Assembly (NCBI RefSeq): GCF_027214045.1
Contig: NZ_JAPWHE010000003.1
Span: 108,168-172,167, forward strand
From: Castellaniella denitrificans
Lineage (GTDB): Bacteria > Pseudomonadota > Gammaproteobacteria > Burkholderiales > Burkholderiaceae_B
Direction: 5' to 3'
DNA length: 64,000 nt
The first letter of the stretch is position 1. Each line of letters starts with the position of its first letter. The notes below the pieces were generated by a model, which saw nothing but the letters and a program-made list of their open reading frames with translations, was not told the origin of the DNA and did no database searches. The position numbers and the translations under genes were made by a program. Below, one piece after another: positions 50,936-59,458 of this stretch.

Positions 50936-51286
50936 TCAGCGGCTGGCGCCGTCGTGGGGGATGCGCTTCAGGGTGTCCGGATCGATCTCGGGAACGCAGC
51001 GCAGGTTGATGCAGCGAGACAGGGTCCCGTCGGGCAGGGCGCCCAGCGCCATAGGTTGGGTGCCGCAGGTCCGGCAGAACTGGTGCTCGATCTTGTGCGT
51101 GTTGAAGCGGTAGGACTGCAATGCGTCCTCGCCCTGGTCCAGATGGAACTGGTCGACGGGAAAGAACGCCAGCAGCATGCCCTTGATGCGGCAATGCGAG
51201 CAGTTGCATTCGATGGCCTGGGTGGGGAGGGCGGCGTCGATGGTGAATCGGACGGCGCCGCAGTGGCAGCTTCCTTGGAAGGACAT
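50936..51286 (-). CDS. GFA-family (glutathione-dependent formaldehyde-activating) protein
   Basis: Zinc-binding Mss4-fold protein of 116 residues. Conserved cysteines appear in GSCHCGAVRF, CNCSHCRIKG and FCRTCGTQP. The family is named for glutathione-formaldehyde adduct formation but most members have unproven functions. The start ATG at 51286 fits the family; longer frames upstream overlap the LysR gene. It is not in the frmA-fghA operon. Confidence 0.88.
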   Translation of the reverse strand: MSFQGSCHCGAVRFTIDAALPTQAIECNCSHCRIKGMLLAFFPVDQFHLDQGEDALQSYRFNTHKIEHQFCRTCGTQPMALGALPDGTLSRCINLRCVPEIDPDTLKRIPHDGASR

Positions 51287-51369
51287 CGGCAGGCTCCTGG
51301 CGCGACCGGGGCCGGGATGGCATCCGGTCAATAAGGCAGGATAAACCACGGGGCGGGGTGAACGCCAGA

Positions 51370-52353
51370 TCAGTCCGTCTCCGGGGGGTTGGCCGGAGAC
51401 GGGGCTGGCGCCCCATTGGCGGGTCGCAGCGGCGACACCCCCACCAGATCGCCCTCGGGGTCCCGCGCCAGTTTTTCGCCCAGGAAATCCAGGAAGGAGC
51501 GCAGCGCCGGCGACATGCCGCGCCGCGACAGGTAGGCGGCGTGCACGATCCCGGACACCAGCGACCAGTCGGGCAGGATGCGCTCGAGCCGCCCCTGGGC
51601 GATGTCCTCGTGGCACATGTAGTCGGGCAGCATGCCGACGCCCACACCGCCCAGGATGGCGAAGCGCAGCGTCATCAGGTCGTCGGCGACGCACGCGGGG
51701 CGGCAGGCGGCCTCGTGCCGCGCGCCCTGCGGACCGAGCAGCCTCAGACGCACCTTGCCGCCCGTCGCCGACATGCCCACCGCGTCGAAGCGTTCCAGGT
51801 CGGCGGGTTGCTCCGGACGGCCGTGGCGCCGCAGCAGTGCCGGACTGGCGACCAGCAGGCCGTGGCTCAGGCCGAGCCGTTTGATGATTGCGCTGCCGCT
51901 GTCGTCCAGGGTCGGGCGGACCCGCAGGGCGACGTCCACGCCTTCCTCGGCCAGGTCGACCACGCGGTTGCTGACCTGCATTTCGAGGCGCACCTTGGGG
52001 TGGCGCGCCAGATAATCGGGAATCAGGGGGCCGATGGTGGCCTGGGCCAGGGTCACGGGGCAGGACACGCGCAGAGGACCGCGCGGCTCGGTCAGTATCC
52101 GGGCGAGTTCGGCCTGGGCCTGGTCGGCCTGGTCGCGCACGGCGACGCAATGCCGATGGTATTGCTCTCCGGCCGCCGTCAGGGACAGCTTGCGGGTGGT
52201 GCGGTTCAGGAGCCGCACACCCAGTTCGGCCTCCAGCCGGGCGATCCGCCGCGACAGCCGCGAGGTCGGCAGTTCCAGGATCCGGGCCGCACCCGAGAAG
52301 CTGCCATGGTCCACGACTTCGGCGAAATAGCGCATGTCGTTCAGGTCGTGCAT
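51370..52353 (-). CDS. LysR-family regulator next to azoR
   Basis: A 327-residue LysR regulator (DsdC/AaeR-like): winged helix MHDLNDMRYFAEVVDHGSFSGA (shown in part) with LPTSRLSRRIARLEAELGVR and an effector domain from about residue 90. It is divergent from the azoreductase gene with a LysR-type inverted repeat between them, so it most likely controls azoR and itself. ATG 52353 is preferred over a TTG two codons upstream. A Pro/Ala-rich tail ends the protein. Confidence 0.87.
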   Translation of the reverse strand: MHDLNDMRYFAEVVDHGSFSGAARILELPTSRLSRRIARLEAELGVRLLNRTTRKLSLTAAGEQYHRHCVAVRDQADQAQAELARILTEPRGPLRVSCPVTLAQATIGPLIPDYLARHPKVRLEMQVSNRVVDLAEEGVDVALRVRPTLDDSGSAIIKRLGLSHGLLVASPALLRRHGRPEQPADLERFDAVGMSATGGKVRLRLLGPQGARHEAACRPACVADDLMTLRFAILGGVGVGMLPDYMCHEDIAQGRLERILPDWSLVSGIVHAAYLSRRGMSPALRSFLDFLGEKLARDPEGDLVGVSPLRPANGAPAPSPANPPETD

Positions 52354-52371
52354 GGTCAATTCATCTCAAAA

Positions 52372-52385
52372 ATAGAAAAATCTAT
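52372..52385. promoter_or_regulatory. LysR-type operator between lysR and azoR
   Basis: ATAGA-AAAA-TCTAT is a perfect 5-bp inverted repeat with a 4-base spacer in an A+T-rich gap of 115 bases. Its position, 19 bases from the lysR start and 84 from azoR, suits a LysR recognition site. Confidence 0.5.
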
Positions 52386-52468
52386 GCTTTTAAAGGCATC
52401 TTATCAATGATCTTTGTGTAATGGACAATGATTCCCTTCTCCAATCTGTCATCCGAACGGGACCCATC

Positions 52469-53083
52469 ATGAAACTGCTGCACATCGATTCCAGCATCTC
52501 CGGCCAGAATTCCGTCACGCGCGGCCTGACGCGCAAGATCGTCGAACGGCAGAAGGCCGCGAACCCCGGCCTGGACGTGGAATACCTGGACCTGGCCCTG
52601 CAGGCGCCCGCCCCCCTGTCGCTGGACGCGCTGGGCTTCCGCCTGCCGCCGTCGGACGAGGCTCTGACCGACATCCAGCGCCGTGAAAACGAACTGTCCG
52701 AGGCGCTGGTCGCCCAGTTGATCGCCGCCGACGTCGTGGTGATCGGTTCGCCGCTGTACAACTTCACCGTCCCGGCCCAGTTGAAGGCCTGGCTGGACCG
52801 CGTGGCCCAGGCGGGCCGCACCTTCAAGTACACCGAGAAAGGCCCGGTCGGCCTGCTCGGCGGCAAGACCGTGATCCTGGCGCTCAGCCGCGGCGGCGTG
52901 TATTCGACCAGCGACGCCGGCAACGCCATGGAACACCAGGAAAGCTATCTGAAGACGATCTTCGGCTTCATGGGGGTGACCGACATCCGCGTGGTGCGTG
53001 CGGAAGGCATGGACATGGGCCCAGAAAGCCGCGAGCGCGGTCTGGCCCAGGCCCAGGAAGCCATTCTGGCCCTGGCTGCCTGA
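52469..53083 (+). CDS. azoR: FMN-dependent NADH-azoreductase
   Basis: Flavodoxin-fold quinone/azo reductase of 204 residues; it reduces quinones and azo compounds with NADH. The start MKLLHIDSSISGQNSVTRGL carries the phosphate-binding loop, and GSPLYNFTVPAQLKAWLDR holds the FMN-ring contacts (P-x-Y-N-F). The length and the late GGVYS-type block match AzoR. The divergent LysR gene probably induces it on exposure to quinone-like compounds. Confidence 0.93.
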   Translation: MKLLHIDSSISGQNSVTRGLTRKIVERQKAANPGLDVEYLDLALQAPAPLSLDALGFRLPPSDEALTDIQRRENELSEALVAQLIAADVVVIGSPLYNFTVPAQLKAWLDRVAQAGRTFKYTEKGPVGLLGGKTVILALSRGGVYSTSDAGNAMEHQESYLKTIFGFMGVTDIRVVRAEGMDMGPESRERGLAQAQEAILALAA

Positions 53084-53101
53084 TAGCCGCCCGGGCCCGC
53101 A

Positions 53102-53899
53102 TCAAGCGGGCATGGGCAGCCGGCCATCCACCAGGAACGCGTCGAGCGGGTAAGTGTGGACGGCGCGGTCGCCGACCGGCTTGAACGCGACTTCGCGGGC
53201 GCTCAGCTGGCATAGCCAGGGGCGCATGTCCCGGGGGGTCTTCCCGGCCAGCGCCCGTGGCGTGAACAGGCCGACGCACAGTCCTTGCGCCGGGTCGCGC
53301 GCCGACGGGTATTCGAAGGCCTCGACGCCCGCCGCGCGCATGTCGGTCCCCAGCGCCTGGGTCGCCCGGTAGCGTACGGGATCGGTCAGTGCGGCCCGGT
53401 GGGCGTCGAAGGGCGGATCCTGCAGCCGCAGGCCGCGATCCGTGCGGTAGCCGGCGGAAAACAGGGTGTGCTGGCTCTGGATGGCGTCCCCCGCCGGGGG
53501 CGCATCCATGGACCACCAGAACACGAAGCGGTAATAGGCGGATTCGGCCAGTGTTGCGCCGAGGTCGCGGCCGCCATACAGCAGGCTGGGCTCGTGGGAC
53601 CGCCCGAAGCGCGATCCCCAGGGCAGCGGCGGGTAGCGGAATGGCGTGCGCAGCAGGTAATGCAGACGCCCGCTGTCGGCGGGCCAGGGCGGCTTGACGC
53701 TGTCGAGCAGGGCCTCCAGGACGGCCTGTTCCTCCAGCGTGTCCACATAGCCCAGGGTGGCGACGTGTTCCTGGCTTTCGACCAGGCGGTGCAGCAGCCC
53801 CTGGAGGGGGACGATGCCGCGCCCACCCCCGCAATCACGCCACAGGCCGCCGTCGCCGGGCCCGGTCTCCGGGCCGAAGTCGCTCCTGTGCGCGGTCAA
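53102..53899 (-). CDS. RES-domain toxin (NAD+-degrading)
   Basis: RES-family toxin of 265 residues. RES toxins cut or ADP-ribosylate with NAD+ and are paired with Xre/MbcA/ParS antitoxins. The R-E-S triad region is read as GGRDLGATLAESAYYRFVF and FEYPSARDPAQGLCVGLF. A TTG start at 53899 overlaps the antitoxin stop (TTGA); GGGGCAAG precedes it, so translation is probably coupled. The gene ends 18 bases from the convergent azoR. Confidence 0.85.
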   Translation of the reverse strand: MTAHRSDFGPETGPGDGGLWRDCGGGRGIVPLQGLLHRLVESQEHVATLGYVDTLEEQAVLEALLDSVKPPWPADSGRLHYLLRTPFRYPPLPWGSRFGRSHEPSLLYGGRDLGATLAESAYYRFVFWWSMDAPPAGDAIQSQHTLFSAGYRTDRGLRLQDPPFDAHRAALTDPVRYRATQALGTDMRAAGVEAFEYPSARDPAQGLCVGLFTPRALAGKTPRDMRPWLCQLSAREVAFKPVGDRAVHTYPLDAFLVDGRLPMPA

Positions 53900-54297
53900 A
53901 TCTTGCCCCGCATCGCGTCCACGAAGCGCAGGACCGTCATCAGGCCCTGGATCGTGGCGATCTGTTCGGCCGGCACGCCGCCCGTGACACGGTTCGGGGC
54001 GCGCATGAAATGCCGCATCCATTCGACGTCGCCGCCCGTGAGCGCGTACAGGGCGCGCGCCAGGCGCACCAGCATCAGGGCCAGTTCGCCCTGCTTGGAG
54101 GCGGGGTCCAGCGACTGCGCGGTCTTCATCCGGCTGATGGCGGTGCGGTGCATGCCCAGGACGTCCGCCAGCCCCGCCTGACGCAGGCCGAGCTGTTCGG
54201 CGGCCCGCAGGACGGCCTTGGCCAGTACGGCGTCCGGCGCGGGCGCGGTGTTCCGGAGGGCGGTCACGATGGCGTTCCGAGCATGTTCAACATGCAC
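53896..54297 (-). CDS. Xre/MbcA/ParS-family antitoxin
   Basis: Antitoxin of 133 residues with an Xre-like helix-turn-helix (about 30-65; RQAGLADVLGMHRTAISRM) and the C-terminal MbcA/ParS toxin-binding domain (GGDVEWMRHFMRAPN, IATIQGLMTVLRFVDAMRGKI). It precedes and overlaps the RES toxin gene by 4 bases. The GTG at 54297 is the only start that keeps the N terminus; a TAATAT box lies very close upstream, so the message may be nearly leaderless. The palindrome at 54281-54295 covers this start and is the likely autoregulatory operator. Confidence 0.88.
   Translation of the reverse strand: MHVEHARNAIVTALRNTAPAPDAVLAKAVLRAAEQLGLRQAGLADVLGMHRTAISRMKTAQSLDPASKQGELALMLVRLARALYALTGGDVEWMRHFMRAPNRVTGGVPAEQIATIQGLMTVLRFVDAMRGKI
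54281..54295. promoter_or_regulatory. Palindromic operator at the antitoxin start
   Basis: GCATGTTCAACATGC is a perfect 7-1-7 inverted repeat lying across the first codons of the antitoxin, just downstream of a TAATAT -10-like box. Antitoxins with this fold usually repress their own promoter, and a site here would block initiation. Confidence 0.55.
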
Positions 54298-54397
54298 ATA
54301 TTATGGTCCATCGGTGCGGATCGCACAATACGTGGAAGGCCGGGAAAGCCCCATCGGTCGCCTGGGGCCGGCGATCCGGCCGGGGACGACGGGGGCG

Positions 54398-54880
54398 TCA
54401 GTCGCGGAAGTTCTGGAACTGCAGCGGCAGTTCCACGTCCGTCTTGCGCAGCAGGGCGATGACCTCTTGCAGATCATCGCGCTTCTTGCCGGACACGCGC
54501 AGTTTGTCGCCGTTGATCTGGGTCTCGACCTTGATCTTGGCCTGTTTCACGGCGGCGATGAGCTTTTTCGCCACGGCCTGTTCGATCCCTTGGCGGATGG
54601 TGATCTTCTGGCGGGCGCCGCCCAGGTTTTCCAGCGGTTCGGCCACGTCCATGCAGCGCACGTCGATGCCGCGAGCCGACAGGCGTCCGCGCAGGATGTC
54701 GATCATCTGCTTGAGCTGGAAGGCGCTGGGCGCGACCTGGGTGACGACGTAGCCTTCCAGTTCGAAGTTCGCGTCCGTGCCCTTGAAATCGAAACGGGTG
54801 GCGAGTTCGCGGTTGGCCTGGTCGACGGCGTTGGTCAGTTCGTGCTTGTCGACTTCGGAGACGACGTCAAAGCTGGGCAT
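54398..54880 (-). CDS. yajQ: YajQ-family cyclic-di-GMP/nucleotide-binding protein
   Basis: A 160-residue protein of the YajQ (UPF0234) family, some members of which bind c-di-GMP and affect virulence genes. The start MPSFDVVSEVDKHELTNAVD and the end VELPLQFQNFRD are near-universal. It has two similar beta-alpha-beta domains. It stands alone between the toxin-antitoxin locus and azlD. Confidence 0.96.
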   Translation of the reverse strand: MPSFDVVSEVDKHELTNAVDQANRELATRFDFKGTDANFELEGYVVTQVAPSAFQLKQMIDILRGRLSARGIDVRCMDVAEPLENLGGARQKITIRQGIEQAVAKKLIAAVKQAKIKVETQINGDKLRVSGKKRDDLQEVIALLRKTDVELPLQFQNFRD

Positions 54881-54925
54881 GGGGCGGGCTCCTGGAATAA
54901 GGGGGCGATCCCCCGATTGTAGGGC

Positions 54926-55246
54926 CTACAGCGCGCGCAGCCCCACGTAAAGCGCAGTTCCGGCGGCGATGCTCAGCAGGGTCTGGCGCGTGCGCCATTG
55001 CAGCAGGGCCACCACGACCACGGCGGCCATTTCCTGCCAGGGCAGGCCCCCGCGTGCGCGCGCCTGGCCGGCCGCACTGTCGATCAGCAGCAGGACCATG
55101 ATCGACAAGGGCAAGGAGGCGCCGAGCTTGTGGACGAGGGGGTGGCGGCGCAGCCAGTGGCCGGCGATGAAGGGCAGGGCGCGCAGCAGAATCGTCACGA
55201 GGGCCATCAACGCGATGGCGGTCAGGATGTAGCCGGTGTCAGTCAT
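54926..55246 (-). CDS. azlD: Branched-chain amino-acid exporter subunit AzlD
   Basis: Small membrane protein of 106 residues with about four helices; it works with AzlC to export branched-chain amino acids. FIAGHWLRRHPLVHKLGASLPLS has the AzlD pattern. Its start lies inside the end of azlC (8-base overlap), the usual order azlC-azlD. Confidence 0.88.
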   Translation of the reverse strand: MTDTGYILTAIALMALVTILLRALPFIAGHWLRRHPLVHKLGASLPLSIMVLLLIDSAAGQARARGGLPWQEMAAVVVVALLQWRTRQTLLSIAAGTALYVGLRAL

Positions 55247-55934
55247 GGGCGGCCCCCGTGGCCGGCGCGGGCCGGGCGGGCCGCGCCGCGGCGGCCAGCA
55301 GGCTGAGCGCGATGGCGATGGCCAGGGCCTGGGACGGCATCAGGAGGCAGCCGGCGGCGTAGGCGGCGGCTGCGATCCAGATCGGGACCGCGTCGCGTCG
55401 CGCGCGCCATTGCTCGACGGCCAGGACGGCGAACAGCGCCGCGAGCACGAAATCCAGCCCGGCCAGGCCGACCTGCGCCTGGGCGCCCAGCATGGCGCCC
55501 AGCGCGGTGCCGATCACCCACCAGCCCTGGTTCAGGGCGCTGATCAGGGTCATGCGTGGCGCCCGCTCCCTGGCGGGCAGCGCCGTCAGGACGGAATAGG
55601 TCTCGTCGGTCAGGGCGAATATGCAGTACCAGCGCCGCCAGCGGCTGGCCGGCAGGGTGTTCAGCAGCGACAGGCCGTAGAACACGTGGCGCAGGTTGAG
55701 CACCAGGGTCGCCAGGACGATGGCGCCGACCGGCAGGCCCGCGGCCAGCATCGGCACCATCATGAACTGGGCGGCGCCGGCGTAGATGAGCAGGCTGGCG
55801 GCCAGGGCCAGCCAGCCGGAGCCGCCGGCCTGCACGAACAGAAAGCCGAAGACCGCGCCGAGCGGCACGTAGCCCATGGCGACCGGCGCGGTCAGGCTGG
55901 AAATGGACAGAGGGTTCGAGGTGGGCCGGGGCAT
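55239..55934 (-). CDS. azlC: Branched-chain amino-acid exporter subunit AzlC
   Basis: Membrane protein of 231 residues, starting MPRPTSNPLSISSLTAPVAM at 55934. It has the AzlC hallmarks MGYVPLGAVFGFL and AGAAQFMMVPML, then LNLRHVFYGLSL and FALTDETYSV. With AzlD it exports valine, leucine or isoleucine. It is divergent from the DUF2520 gene. Confidence 0.92.
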   Translation of the reverse strand: MPRPTSNPLSISSLTAPVAMGYVPLGAVFGFLFVQAGGSGWLALAASLLIYAGAAQFMMVPMLAAGLPVGAIVLATLVLNLRHVFYGLSLLNTLPASRWRRWYCIFALTDETYSVLTALPARERAPRMTLISALNQGWWVIGTALGAMLGAQAQVGLAGLDFVLAALFAVLAVEQWRARRDAVPIWIAAAAYAAGCLLMPSQALAIAIALSLLAAAARPARPAPATGAAHD

Positions 55935-56026
55935 GGATGGAAAGCGGGTCGGAACGCCGGGTTTTGCGGCGCGCAAGCCTACAATTATAAAGATCGGGGC
56001 ATGACGGATCGGCAGGAGGAGACGGG

Positions 56027-56947
56027 ATGGGCGAATCGAACGGATCGAAGGCTGTGGCGTGTCCGCCGCCCGACTTGCGCGCACCGAGGATCGGCTTCAT
56101 TGGCGCGGGACGGTTGGCGCGGGCACTGTCCCTGGCCCTGCGGGCGGCCGGCGTCCCGGTCGTCGGGGTCGCCAGCCGGTCCGAGGCCAGCGCCCGGGCC
56201 CTGGCGGGGTCGCTGCCGGACTGCCGGGTCGGCGATGTCGAGGCCGTGGCGCGGGACTGCGATCTGGTGTTCCTGACCCCGCCCGACGGCCTGATTGCGG
56301 AGATCGCGCGCGCCGTGCCCTGGCGTGAGGGACAGTCGGTGGCGCATTGCAGCGGCGCCACGCCGGTCGCCGCGCTGCGGCCCGCCGCCGATGCGGGGGC
56401 GCGGATCGGCGGCTTTCATCCCATGCAGGCTTTCGGCGCCGATCCCGAGGCGGCGCTCGCCAGCCTGCCGGGCTGCACCGTGGCCATCGAGGCGGGGCCG
56501 CCGCTGGATGCCGTGCTGCATGACCTGGCCCGCCGCCTGGGCTGCGTCGGCCTGACCCTGCCGCCGGAGGCGCGCGTGCGCTATCACGCGTCGGGCGGCT
56601 ACGCGTCCCAGCATGTCCATGCCCTGCTGGCCGAGGCGGTGCGTCTGTGGCGGTCCTGGGGGGCGACCGAACAGCAGGCCCTGGATGCGCTGCTGCCGCT
56701 CCTGCGAGGCACGTTGGAGTCTCTCGCGCGCAGCGGCGTGGCGGCCGGCATGCCCGGCCCCGTGTCGCGCGGGGACGCGGGAACGGTGCGTCTGCACCGC
56801 CAGGCCTTGCAGGCGGTCGATCCGGACATGCGGGATCTGTACGATCGCCTGTGCCGCCGAGGCCTGGCCCTGGCCCGCCAGGCGGGGCGGCTGGACGCGG
56901 CCGGTGCCGAGGGCGTCGAACGGGTGCTGGACGCGTCTCCGGATTGA
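56027..56947 (+). CDS. DUF2520 Rossmann-fold oxidoreductase-like protein
   Basis: A 306-residue protein with an N-terminal Rossmann domain (IGFIGAGRLARALSLAL; motif GxGxxA) and a C-terminal helical DUF2520 domain, resembling F420/NADP-dependent and pyrroline-carboxylate-reductase-like enzymes. GGFHPMQAF and YHASGGYASQHVHALLAEAV are conserved family blocks. The reaction is unknown. Confidence 0.87.
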   Translation: MGESNGSKAVACPPPDLRAPRIGFIGAGRLARALSLALRAAGVPVVGVASRSEASARALAGSLPDCRVGDVEAVARDCDLVFLTPPDGLIAEIARAVPWREGQSVAHCSGATPVAALRPAADAGARIGGFHPMQAFGADPEAALASLPGCTVAIEAGPPLDAVLHDLARRLGCVGLTLPPEARVRYHASGGYASQHVHALLAEAVRLWRSWGATEQQALDALLPLLRGTLESLARSGVAAGMPGPVSRGDAGTVRLHRQALQAVDPDMRDLYDRLCRRGLALARQAGRLDAAGAEGVERVLDASPD

Positions 56948-56995
56948 CACGATCGTCATCTAAAATTTCAGGGTTATTCCGTCTATCATCATCGG

Positions 56996-57013
56996 CATTT
57001 CAGACATGAAATG
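56996..57013. promoter_or_regulatory. Inverted repeat upstream of the diguanylate cyclase pair
   Basis: CATTTCA-GACA-TGAAATG is a perfect 7-bp inverted repeat with a 4-base spacer, 48 bases before the first cyclase. It could be an operator for an unidentified regulator; no regulator gene is adjacent. Confidence 0.45.
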
Positions 57014-57061
57014 CTTTGAAACATTCCGGTCTTTCCGGCTCGAAAACAAAACGATGGCCCG

Positions 57062-58231
57062 ATGTTGAATCTGGATGCCCGCACCCTGCTGATCGTCGAA
57101 GCCTTCGTGCTGTTTCTCGTGGGCGGGCTGATGCTGCTGGCCGCCCTCCAGGGGCGGCGCGATCGCACCCTGCTGTGGATGTCGGGCGCCCTGCTGCTTG
57201 GCGGGGCGGGTTTCGTCGTCAGCACCGCGCGCGGGATCCCGGACTGGCGGGATCCGGTGATCGTGTTATCCAACATGCTGCTGATCACGGGGTATGCCTG
57301 CATCTTGACGAGCCTGCGGAGCTATGTCGGCCGTCCCATGCGCGTGTGGGCGTTGTTGGCGGGGGCGGCGGTCTGGTTCGCGCTGTGCCTGTGGCCCTGG
57401 TTCCTGGCCTCGGACGCCGCGCGGCTTCTGGTCTTTTCCCTGCTGTCGATCGCCTATCTCGCGGCGGCGGGCCGGACGCTGTGGCCCGAACGGCGCGAGG
57501 ACGCGGGGTCGGTGTTTCCCCTGCTGATCGTGCTGGCCGCCCACGGCCTGTTCTATGTCTATCGTGTGGTGTCGGCCGTCCGGGTGCCGGGCATGTCCTG
57601 GCTGCTGTGGCCGGATTTCACCGTGACCCTGCTGGAAGGCATCCTGTTCGCCATCAGCCTGTCCTTCGCTGTCCTGATCCTGGTGCGCGCACGCGCGGAA
57701 CGGCGGTATCGCCATGCGGCCCTGCACGATGCGCTGACCCGGCTGCCCAACCGTCGCGCCCTGTTCGATCTGGGTGCGGAGACCCTCGCGAAGGCGCAAC
57801 GCGAAGGCCGCGACATGGCGCTGCTGATGTGCGATCTGGACTGGTTCAAGCGCATCAATGACGAACAGGGGCACGACGCGGGGGACCGGATCCTGACGGT
57901 GTTTGCGGACGTCCTGCGCGCCCGGGTGCGCGCGGCCGATCTGTGCGCGCGCATCGGTGGCGAGGAATTCGTGATCCTGGCGCCGGACATGGGCCCCCTG
58001 GGCGCGCTGGACCTGGCGGACCGGATCCGTCGCGCCCTGGCGGAACATGCCCCCCGGGCGGGCGGCCGCCTCAGCGTGAGCATCGGCATCGCCTGCGCCT
58101 CGACGGATGGCTATGAACTGGACAGTCTGATGGCTTGCGCCGATCGGGCTTTGTACGAAGCCAAGGCCTCTGGGCGGGACTGCGTCCGCCAGTCGGCGGA
58201 CGTGTCCGCCTTATCTTCCATGGGAACCTGA
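57062..58231 (+). CDS. Membrane diguanylate cyclase (GGDEF), first of a tandem pair
   Basis: Makes c-di-GMP from two GTP. The 389-residue protein has about six to seven N-terminal helices (to about residue 205) and a GGDEF domain (about 220-385). The active-site loop reads RIGGEEF, and the inhibitory I-site RAAD lies five residues before GGEEF, so product feedback is expected. The membrane part, beginning LDARTLLIVEAFVLFLVGGL, is of unknown sensory type. The next gene, 3 bases on, is its paralog. Confidence 0.93.
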   Translation: MLNLDARTLLIVEAFVLFLVGGLMLLAALQGRRDRTLLWMSGALLLGGAGFVVSTARGIPDWRDPVIVLSNMLLITGYACILTSLRSYVGRPMRVWALLAGAAVWFALCLWPWFLASDAARLLVFSLLSIAYLAAAGRTLWPERREDAGSVFPLLIVLAAHGLFYVYRVVSAVRVPGMSWLLWPDFTVTLLEGILFAISLSFAVLILVRARAERRYRHAALHDALTRLPNRRALFDLGAETLAKAQREGRDMALLMCDLDWFKRINDEQGHDAGDRILTVFADVLRARVRAADLCARIGGEEFVILAPDMGPLGALDLADRIRRALAEHAPRAGGRLSVSIGIACASTDGYELDSLMACADRALYEAKASGRDCVRQSADVSALSSMGT

Positions 58232-58234
58232 CCG

Positions 58235-59458
58235 ATGGGCCATCTGGACGCACGCACCCTGCTGATCGCAGAAATACCGATCCTGCTGCTGGTGGGCGGC
58301 CTGATCCTGGCGGCGGCCCTGCTGGGACGCCGCGAACGGACGCTGGGGTGGACCGGCGCCGCGTTGTTGCTCATGGGGGTGGGTTTCCTGCTGGGTGTGG
58401 CCGATCCGGGCAGCGCCTGGCAGCAATCGGTGAGCCGTTTCGGCGCCCTGCTGATCCTGGCCCATGCCTGCGTGTGGACCGGCCTGCGGGCGTTTTCCGG
58501 GAAGCCTCCGCTGTGGCTGTGGATCGTGGCCGGCCCGCTGGCCTGGTTCGCGGTTTGTCAATGGCCCGGATTCGTGTTCTCGGGGGTCGCGCGCGGGATC
58601 GCGTATGGCCTGCCGACCCTGGCCTATACCGGGGCGGCCTTGTGGGAACTGGGATTCGATCCGCGCGGCAAGGGTGGGAATACGAAGCTGGCGATCCTGC
58701 CGTCCGGCATGCTGCTGCTGCATGGCCTGCTGACCGTCGTCCGGATGGTGGCGGTGTCCCTGTCGGAACCCGGGACGGGTCGGCTGCGCACGGACTTTCC
58801 GATGGCGGTGTTCGAGGGCATGCTGTTCTTCATCGGCGTGGCCTTCGCCGTCCTGATGATGGTGGGCGCGCGCTCGGAACGGCGGTACCGCCACGCGGCC
58901 CTGCACGATGCCCTGACCGACCTGGCCAATCGGCGCGCCCTGTACGAACAGGGGGGCGACATGCTGCGGGACGCCCGGGCCCAGGGGCGGACCGTCGCGC
59001 TGCTGATGTGCGACCTGGACCGTTTCAAGCGCATCAACGATGATTGCGGGCACGAGGCCGGCGACCGGGTGCTGGCCGCGTTCGCGGGGGTGCTTCGCCG
59101 CGTCGTGCGCAAGGGCGACCTGTGCGCGCGCATCGGCGGCGAGGAATTCGTGGTCCTGGCGCCGGACATGGATGCCGAGGGCGCCCTGGGCCTGGCGGAG
59201 CGGATCCGGGAGCAGTTGCGGCAATGCGACTGCCAGGTGTGCGAGCCTTTGAGCGTGAGCATCGGCGTCGTCTGCGCGCCTCGGGGGGACGATGACCTGG
59301 GCACGCTGCTGGCCCGGGCCGACCGGGCGATGTACCGGGCCAAGGATGCGGGCCGCGACCGCGCCTGCCTGTGGACCGAGGATCCGGAGGCCGGCGTGTC
59401 AGCCGCCGTAGCCGGGGGCGGCGGCGGGCGCGCGGGCCAGCATCCAGTCGATGCCTGA
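58235..59458 (+). CDS. Membrane diguanylate cyclase (GGDEF), second of a tandem pair
   Basis: A 407-residue paralog of the preceding cyclase, with the same layout: multi-helix N-terminal part beginning LDARTLLIAEIPILLLVGGL and GGDEF domain with RIGGEEF and I-site RKGD. The C-terminal tail is Gly/Ala-rich and overlaps the convergent ung gene by 60 bases. The shared N terminus and gap of only 3 bases indicate a tandem duplication. Both are probably active. Confidence 0.93.
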   Translation: MGHLDARTLLIAEIPILLLVGGLILAAALLGRRERTLGWTGAALLLMGVGFLLGVADPGSAWQQSVSRFGALLILAHACVWTGLRAFSGKPPLWLWIVAGPLAWFAVCQWPGFVFSGVARGIAYGLPTLAYTGAALWELGFDPRGKGGNTKLAILPSGMLLLHGLLTVVRMVAVSLSEPGTGRLRTDFPMAVFEGMLFFIGVAFAVLMMVGARSERRYRHAALHDALTDLANRRALYEQGGDMLRDARAQGRTVALLMCDLDRFKRINDDCGHEAGDRVLAAFAGVLRRVVRKGDLCARIGGEEFVVLAPDMDAEGALGLAERIREQLRQCDCQVCEPLSVSIGVVCAPRGDDDLGTLLARADRAMYRAKDAGRDRACLWTEDPEAGVSAAVAGGGGGRAGQHPVDA

